Shown piece after piece: positions 32,039 to 36,571 of a stretch of 36,571 nucleotides of DNA; position 1 is the stretch's first letter, and each line of letters begins with the position of its first letter. A program made the translations under genes and the position numbers. The DNA comes from CAZBDU01 sp964490725. Lineage in GTDB: Bacteria; Spirochaetota; Spirochaetia; SZUA-6; DRHE01. Where the stretch lies: assembly GCA_964490725.1 (NCBI GenBank), contig CAZBDU010000054.1, positions 1-36,571 of the forward strand, written 5' to 3'. The notes under the pieces were generated by a model, which was not told the DNA's origin, did no database searches, and saw only the letters and a list, made by a program, of their open reading frames with translations.

Positions 32039-33226
32039 ATGAAGATCAACGTCAAGAACAACGTGGACTGGGTGGGCAAGACCGATTGGGAGCTGCGCAA
32101 GTTTCACGGGGAGGAGTACTCCACCCATCGGGGCTCCACCTACAATTCCTATCTCATCCGGGAGGAAAAGACCGCGCTGATCGATACCGTCTGGCTGCCG
32201 TTCGCCAAAGAGTACGTGGACAATCTGGAGCGGGAGGTAGACCTGAGCTCGATCGACTACGTGGTCGCCAACCACGCCGAAGCGGACCACAGTGGAGCGC
32301 TCCCGGAGCTGCTCCGCCGTATTCCGGAGGTGCCGGTCTACTGCACGGCCAACGGCGTCAAGTCTCTGAAAGGGCACTACCACGCCGACTGGAACTTCCA
32401 CACCGTGAAGACCGGCGACAAGCTGAGCCTGGGCTCCAAGGAGCTGGTCTTCATCGAGGCGCCGATGCTGCACTGGCCGGACAGCATGTTCTGCTACCTC
32501 ACCGGGGACAACATCCTGTTCAGCAACGACGCCTTCGGACAGCACTACGCCTCGGAAGCCCTGTTCAACGACCTGGTGGACCAGGAGGAGCTCGCCACCG
32601 AAAGCCTCAAGTACTACGCCAACATCCTCACCCCCTTTAGCTCCCTGGTGCAGAAGAAAATCCAGCAGTTCCTTTCATTGGATCTGCCGCTGGACATCAT
32701 CTGCACCAGCCACGGGGTCATCTGGCGTGACAACCCCGTGCAGATCGTGGAGAAGTACCTGGCCTGGGCGGATGCGTACAGGGAGAACCAGATCACCGTG
32801 ATCTACGACACCATGTGGAACGCCACCCGCGTGATGGCGGAACAGATTGCGCGGGGCATACGCGAGGAGGACCCGAAGGTGACGGTGAAGCTGTTCAACA
32901 GCGCCAGGACGGACAAGAACGACGTGATCGCCGAGGTGTTCAAGTCCAAGGCCGTGGTGATGGGCTCGCCCACCATCAACCGGGGGATCCTGACCTCCCT
33001 CGCCGGACTGCTGGAGGAGATCAGGGGCCTGGGCTTCAAGGGCAAGCGAGCCGCGGTGTTCGGCTCCTACGGATGGAGCGGCGAATCGGTGGGGATCCTG
33101 GCCGAAGGGCTGGGAGGGGCCGGTTTCGCCGTGGTGGACGAGGGGTTGAAGGCGCTGTGGAACCCGGACCAGGACAGCAGGGGGCGGTGCCTCGAGTACG
33201 GCCGCCGGCTGGCCGGAGAGCTGTAG
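32039..33226 (+). CDS. Flavodiiron protein, NorV-like (no rubredoxin domain)
   Basis: A 395-residue cytoplasmic A-type flavoprotein that reduces NO to N2O and/or O2 to water. The N-terminal metallo-beta-lactamase-like diiron domain has all ligands: His79, Glu81, Asp83 and His84 in ANHAEADHSG; His145 in PMLHWPDSM; Asp164 in FSNDAFGQHY; His225 in TSHGVIWRDNP. The flavodoxin domain (from ~253) opens ITVIYDTMWNATRVMAEQIARGI. The whole chain is close to the core of E. coli NorV as I remember it (KNNVDWVGKTDWELRKFHGEEY, GSTYNSYLIREEKTALIDT), but it stops before the C-terminal rubredoxin domain. Its electron donor must therefore be separate. Upstream lie an Fnr-type site and a -10. It converges on the fused E1 gene. 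Confidence 0.93.
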   Translation: MKINVKNNVDWVGKTDWELRKFHGEEYSTHRGSTYNSYLIREEKTALIDTVWLPFAKEYVDNLEREVDLSSIDYVVANHAEADHSGALPELLRRIPEVPVYCTANGVKSLKGHYHADWNFHTVKTGDKLSLGSKELVFIEAPMLHWPDSMFCYLTGDNILFSNDAFGQHYASEALFNDLVDQEELATESLKYYANILTPFSSLVQKKIQQFLSLDLPLDIICTSHGVIWRDNPVQIVEKYLAWADAYRENQITVIYDTMWNATRVMAEQIARGIREEDPKVTVKLFNSARTDKNDVIAEVFKSKAVVMGSPTINRGILTSLAGLLEEIRGLGFKGKRAAVFGSYGWSGESVGILAEGLGGAGFAVVDEGLKALWNPDQDSRGRCLEYGRRLAGEL

Positions 33227-33229
33227 GAC

Positions 33230-33265
33230 GGCGGCCCCGGCCGGCCCATGCCCGGCCGGGCCGCC
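33230..33265. terminator. Strong hairpin between convergent flavodiiron and E1 genes
   Basis: GGCGGCCCCGGCCGG (33230-33244) pairs with CCGGCCGGGCCGCC (33252-33265) across a seven-base loop, with one bulged C. It fills the 46-base gap and could stop transcription from both sides; there is no U-run. Confidence 0.5.
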
Positions 33266-33272
33266 CCGGCGG

Positions 33273-35744
33273 CTAAACTCCGCGGCGGTTTCTTCGGGCC
33301 AGCTCCTCGAGGCTCTGATCGCCGGCGGGGGTGTGCCCCGGCAGGGGCAGCAGCCGTTCGTGCACCGCGTCGAGAATCCACTCTTTCTGCGGAAAGAAGC
33401 TGCCCTCCATCTCCGCACAGGGGGTGATCCAGTTGCGGCTGCCCACCACCACCGGCGGCCCGTCCAGCTCGTCGAAGGCAAGCTGGCTGATCTGGGCTGC
33501 CATGGTGTTGAGGAAGCTGCCCCGTTCGCAGGCGTCCGAGGTCAGGAGCACCTTGCCGGTCTTGCGCACCGAGTCGATGATGGATGCGTAGTTCAGGGGT
33601 ACGATGAAGCGGGCGTCGATCAGCTCCGTCGACACCCCGTAGCGGGACTCCAGCTCCTCCGCCGCTTCCAGGGCCCGGTAGAGGGTGGCGCCGATGGAGA
33701 CGATGGTCAGGTCTTTCCCCTGGCGGCGCACCGCCGGCTGCCCTTCCTCGATCTCGTAGTATCCTTCCGGCACCCCCTCCTTCACGAACAGCTCGCCGAT
33801 GTCGTAGATGCGCTGGCTCTCGAAGAAGACCACCGGGTCGCTTCCCGCCAGGGCCAGGTTGAGCATCCCCTTGGCGTCGTAGGGGGTGGCGGGGAAGTAG
33901 ACCTTGAGGCCCGGGATGTGGGCCGCCACCGAGGTCCAGTCCTGCGAGTGCTGAGCACCGTACTTGCTGCCCACCGAGACCCGCAGAACCACCGGCATCT
34001 TCAGCACGCCGGCGGACATGGCCTGCCACTTGGCGAGCTGGTTGAACAGCTCGTCCCCGGCCCGGCCCATGAAGTCGCAATACATCAGCTCGGGCACCAC
34101 CCGGCCGCCGCTCAGGGCGTAGCCCACCGCCGTACCGACGATGGCCCCCTCGGAGATCGAGGTGTTGAAGAGCCGGTGGTAGGGAAGGGCCTCCGTAAGC
34201 CCGCGGTAAACGGCGAAGGCGCCGCCCCAGTCACGGTTCTCCTCGCCCCAGGCCGCCATGGTGGGGTCGATGCTGAAACGGTGCAGCATCGCCTCGAACA
34301 GGGCGTCCCGCAGCGCGATCACCCGCGCCTTCGGCAGGGGCTTGCCGTCCTGGTCCAGGCCGGAGCGGCTCTTGCGGGCGTTGGCCTGGATCCGCGGGTT
34401 CTCCTGGTAAGAGAGCAGGAGCTCCGGCTCCCGATCGTCGAGCTTTTCGATCTTCCGGTTGGAGAACATCAGGTCCCCGATCTGGTCACGGTCGGTGGCC
34501 ATGCGCGGGGAGATCTCCTTGTCCGAGGCCAGGCGGAGAGCCTGCGTCACCCGCTCCACCGCCCGCTCCCGCACCGCCTCCAGATCCTTCTCGCCGGCGT
34601 GGCCGTTGTCCACCAGGTAGCTGCCGAAGCTGGCCAGGCAGTCCTGGGCCTCCCAGAGCTCGATCTCTTCCCTGGTGCGGTAGGCGGAGGCGTCCGAAGG
34701 AGAGTGGCCGGAGATGCGATAGGCGATGGTGTCCAGCAGCACCGGCCCCTTCCCCTCCAGAAGAATCTTCTTCTTGCGCTCCACCGCGTCAGCCACGGCC
34801 AGCGGGTTGTAGCCGTCCACCCGTTCGGCATGCATGGCCTCGGGATTCACCCCGGCCGCCATGCGCGCCAGGACCTTGAAGCCCATGGTTTCCCCCTCCG
34901 GCTGGCCGCCCATGCCGTAGAAGTTGTTGAAGAAGTTGAACAGGATGGGCGGCGCTCCGCCCACCTCGCGGGGCCACAGCGTGCAGTACTGCTCCATGGC
35001 GGCGATCATCATCGCCTCCCACACCGGCCCGCACCCCGAGGAGGCGTCCCCGATGTTGGCGATCACGATTCCAGGCTTGCGGTTGATGCGCTTGTACAGC
35101 GCCGAGCCCACGGCAATGTCCGCCGAGCCGCCGACGATGGCGTTGTTCGGCATGCTGCCGAAGGGGGCGAAGAAGGCGTGCATCGAGCCGCCCAGCCCGC
35201 GATTGATGCCGTTCTCCTTGCCGAAGATCTCCGCCAGGACGCCGAAGAGGATGTAGTCCACCGCCAGCTCGCGGGTGGAGCCCCGATCGTCTCCGCCGTG
35301 CTTCTCCAGCACCCGCAGGATCCGGCCGCCCAGGTAGCTCTCCATCACGTCCGCAAGGCGCGCTTCCTCGAGCTGGTGGACGGCGGCGAAGCACTTGGCC
35401 AGGATCTCCCCGTGGCTGCGATGGCTGCCGAAGATGAAGTCCTCCGTATCCAGGGCCAGGCACTGCCCCACCGCCGCCGACTCCTGCCCGATGGACAGGT
35501 GCGCGGGGCCCTTGTGGTCGTACTCGATCCCCTGATAGACGCCCTTGGTCTTGATGGTGTTGAGCATGGTCTCGAACTCGCGGATCAGCGCCATGTCCCG
35601 GTAGACCTGGCGTAGCCGCTTCTTGCCATACTTCTTCGCTTCGGCGGCGGGCTGCGAGCTGTAGCGGTTGAGGGGAATCGCCGGGACCGTGATCTCCCCG
35701 GTCGTCCTCTTCTCTTTCGGATCGACGACGATAGACTTGGGCAT
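33273..35744 (-). CDS. 2-oxoacid dehydrogenase E1, fused alpha and beta subunits
   Basis: An 823-residue thiamine-diphosphate enzyme that decarboxylates a 2-oxoacid and passes the acyl group to E2. The alpha half has GPAHLSIGQESAAVGQCLAL, FGSHRSHGEILAK (active-site His), INRGLGGSMHAFF and the ThDP-binding region IANIGDASSGCGPVWEA ... LFNFFNNFYGMGGQ (residues ~228-281). Here the usual GDG is GDA, and about 10 extra residues lie before the NN. The beta half begins near residue 480 (LRDALFEAMLHRF, GEENRDWGGAFAVYRGLTEALP, ISEGAIVGTAVGYALSGGRVVPELMYCDF) and ends with SRNWITPCAEMEGSFFP. Such fused E1s form a distinct group; the substrate (pyruvate or branched-chain acid) is not clear. ATG 35742-35744 has AGAAGGAGAC. 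It lies 17 bases after the E2 stop, one operon. Confidence 0.9.
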   Translation of the reverse strand: MPKSIVVDPKEKRTTGEITVPAIPLNRYSSQPAAEAKKYGKKRLRQVYRDMALIREFETMLNTIKTKGVYQGIEYDHKGPAHLSIGQESAAVGQCLALDTEDFIFGSHRSHGEILAKCFAAVHQLEEARLADVMESYLGGRILRVLEKHGGDDRGSTRELAVDYILFGVLAEIFGKENGINRGLGGSMHAFFAPFGSMPNNAIVGGSADIAVGSALYKRINRKPGIVIANIGDASSGCGPVWEAMMIAAMEQYCTLWPREVGGAPPILFNFFNNFYGMGGQPEGETMGFKVLARMAAGVNPEAMHAERVDGYNPLAVADAVERKKKILLEGKGPVLLDTIAYRISGHSPSDASAYRTREEIELWEAQDCLASFGSYLVDNGHAGEKDLEAVRERAVERVTQALRLASDKEISPRMATDRDQIGDLMFSNRKIEKLDDREPELLLSYQENPRIQANARKSRSGLDQDGKPLPKARVIALRDALFEAMLHRFSIDPTMAAWGEENRDWGGAFAVYRGLTEALPYHRLFNTSISEGAIVGTAVGYALSGGRVVPELMYCDFMGRAGDELFNQLAKWQAMSAGVLKMPVVLRVSVGSKYGAQHSQDWTSVAAHIPGLKVYFPATPYDAKGMLNLALAGSDPVVFFESQRIYDIGELFVKEGVPEGYYEIEEGQPAVRRQGKDLTIVSIGATLYRALEAAEELESRYGVSTELIDARFIVPLNYASIIDSVRKTGKVLLTSDACERGSFLNTMAAQISQLAFDELDGPPVVVGSRNWITPCAEMEGSFFPQKEWILDAVHERLLPLPGHTPAGDQSLEELARRNRRGV

Positions 35745-35761
35745 GGATGTCTCCTTCTGTT

Positions 35762-36571
35762 CTACACGGCCAGCATGAGATCGAAGCGCTCGATGGCCTG
35801 GCAGAGCTCCTGCAGGAAGCGGGCGGCCGGCGCTCCATCCACCACCTGGTGGTTGGCGGTCAGGCTGAGGCCGATGAAGCGCCGGAAGGCCACCTGACCC
35901 CCCTCATCCACGGGCTTGAGCTGAATGCCTCCCACCCCCAGGATCGCCACCTGCGGGGCGTTCAACACCGGGGTGAAGCTCTCCACCCCCAGGTTGCCGA
36001 GATTGGTGACGGTGAAGGTGCCGCCGGCCAGCTGATCTGGATTGATCTTCCCCTCGCGGCAGGCGGCCTGCAGGCGCTTCGCCTCCCAGGCGATCTCCTT
36101 GAGGCTGAGCAGGCTGGCGTTGCGCACCACCGGCACCATCAGGCCCCGCGAGGTGTCCACCGCCACCCCCAGGTGCACGCGTTCGAAGCGGATGATCCTC
36201 TCCCCGGTGAAGTGGCAGTTCAGGTCCTGATAGCGGGGCAGGACACGGGAAGCGGCGAAGTCGATCATGTCGCCGATGGTGATGGAGCGCAGCCCCTGGT
36301 CTGCGGGGCTCTCCTTCAGCCGCCGGCGGAAGGCCAGCAGCGCCTCTGCAGAAGCACTGGCGTTCAGGGTGTACTGGGCCGTGCCGGAAAGCGAGGCGTG
36401 CATGCGTTCCGCAATGAGCTTGCGCACCCCCTTCACCACGACCTCCGCGGCCGGCCCGGGGAAGTCCGCCCCCCGTTTCTCCGGCGGGATGAGCTCGGCC
36501 TCCGCCAGCCCTTCGCTGGCCGCCGCCGCTCCCGGGCGCGCCGGCGCGGCCGCGGCCGCCCGGGCTCCGGC
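35762..36571 (-). CDS. 2-oxoacid dehydrogenase E2 acyltransferase, C-terminal part (cut by window end)
   Basis: The frame runs off the right edge; about 269 residues are visible. After an Ala/Pro-rich linker and PPEKRGADFPGPAAEVV comes the catalytic domain: KGVRKLIAERMHASLSGTAQYTLN, FERVHLGVAVDTSRGLMVPVVRNASLLSLKEIAWEAKRL, GGTFTVTNLGNLGVESFTPVLNAPQVAILGVGGIQLKPV. The active site LSLTANHQVVDGAPAARFLQEL keeps the catalytic His and Asp, but Asn and Gln flank the His where DHR is usual. Lipoyl and subunit-binding domains would be in the part outside the window. It is the upstream partner of the fused E1. No E3 is adjacent, so the Lpd at 5499-6920 is a candidate (inference). Confidence 0.9.
   Translation of the reverse strand, partial: AGARAAAAAPARPGAAAASEGLAEAELIPPEKRGADFPGPAAEVVVKGVRKLIAERMHASLSGTAQYTLNASASAEALLAFRRRLKESPADQGLRSITIGDMIDFAASRVLPRYQDLNCHFTGERIIRFERVHLGVAVDTSRGLMVPVVRNASLLSLKEIAWEAKRLQAACREGKINPDQLAGGTFTVTNLGNLGVESFTPVLNAPQVAILGVGGIQLKPVDEGGQVAFRRFIGLSLTANHQVVDGAPAARFLQELCQAIERFDLMLAV

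Noticed and set aside
33333..35615. Long plus-strand open frame opposite the fused E1 gene.
   Set aside because: It is a composition artefact: no ribosome-binding site and a low-complexity His/Val/Gly-rich product, while the minus strand encodes a complete E1.

Overview
The window is GC-rich bacterial chromosome (roughly two thirds G+C by eye), densely coded on both strands. It has no rRNA, tRNA, CRISPR array, transposase or phage gene that I can see, and no gene-free stretch longer than about 280 bases. A diderm with sigma-54 is suggested by an apolipoprotein N-acyltransferase-like protein, a probable outer-membrane beta-barrel protein and a -24/-12 promoter. The mix of Fur, FeoB, a flavodiiron protein, OsmC, a nitroreductase and 2-oxoacid dehydrogenases suggests a facultative or microaerophilic chemoheterotroph. 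I cannot place it in a phylum from the sequence alone.

Layout, left to right. (1) 1-5357: aldehyde dehydrogenase tail (+), then on the minus strand a sugar-phosphate isomerase-like TIM barrel, a secreted coiled-coil/lectin-like protein, class II DAHP synthase and a double acyltransferase-like protein. (2) 5499-8973: dihydrolipoyl dehydrogenase coupled to an E2 acyltransferase that lacks its lipoyl and E1/E3-binding domains, divergent OsmC, and a DUF72 protein. (3) 9062-13489: ATP-dependent DNA ligase, a 26-bp tandem repeat array in the divergent promoter region, then a denD-like dehydrogenase, a SIMPL protein and a PAP2 phosphatase. (4) 13486-16883 (minus): an iron-uptake operon, Fur - FeoB - small Cys-rich protein - DtxR/FeoA-type protein, in which every junction overlaps. 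A promoter and Fur box lie in front. (5) 17071-19951 (minus): GH15 glucoside hydrolase and GAPDH. (6) 20094-22660 (+): FGGY sugar kinase and a Tat-exported molybdopterin oxidoreductase. (7) 22677-24825 (minus): two coupled cNMP-binding/GGDEF proteins, one with an intact and one with a broken GGDEF motif. (8) 24941-30875 (+): nitroreductase, beta-barrel protein, flavodoxin-like protein, a large Lnt fusion behind a sigma-54 promoter, and a DOMON protein. (9) 30954-36571: EamA transporter (minus), NorV-like flavodiiron protein (+) behind an Fnr-type site, and a fused E1 plus partial E2 of a 2-oxoacid dehydrogenase (minus).

Regulation is unusually legible. Several sigma-70-type promoters (TTGACC/TTGACT with 16-18 base spacers) can be read. 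At two genes the predicted transcription start falls exactly on the start codon, and at two more it falls one base before it, so leaderless transcripts look common. The sites most worth testing are the sigma-54 promoter with an upstream dyad before the Lnt fusion, the Fnr-like site centred at -41.5 of the flavodiiron gene, and the Fur box overlapping the fur-feoB start. I saw no defence system or other clear multi-gene novelty. The most unusual protein is the Lnt with an added FlgO/TolB-N-like periplasmic domain.
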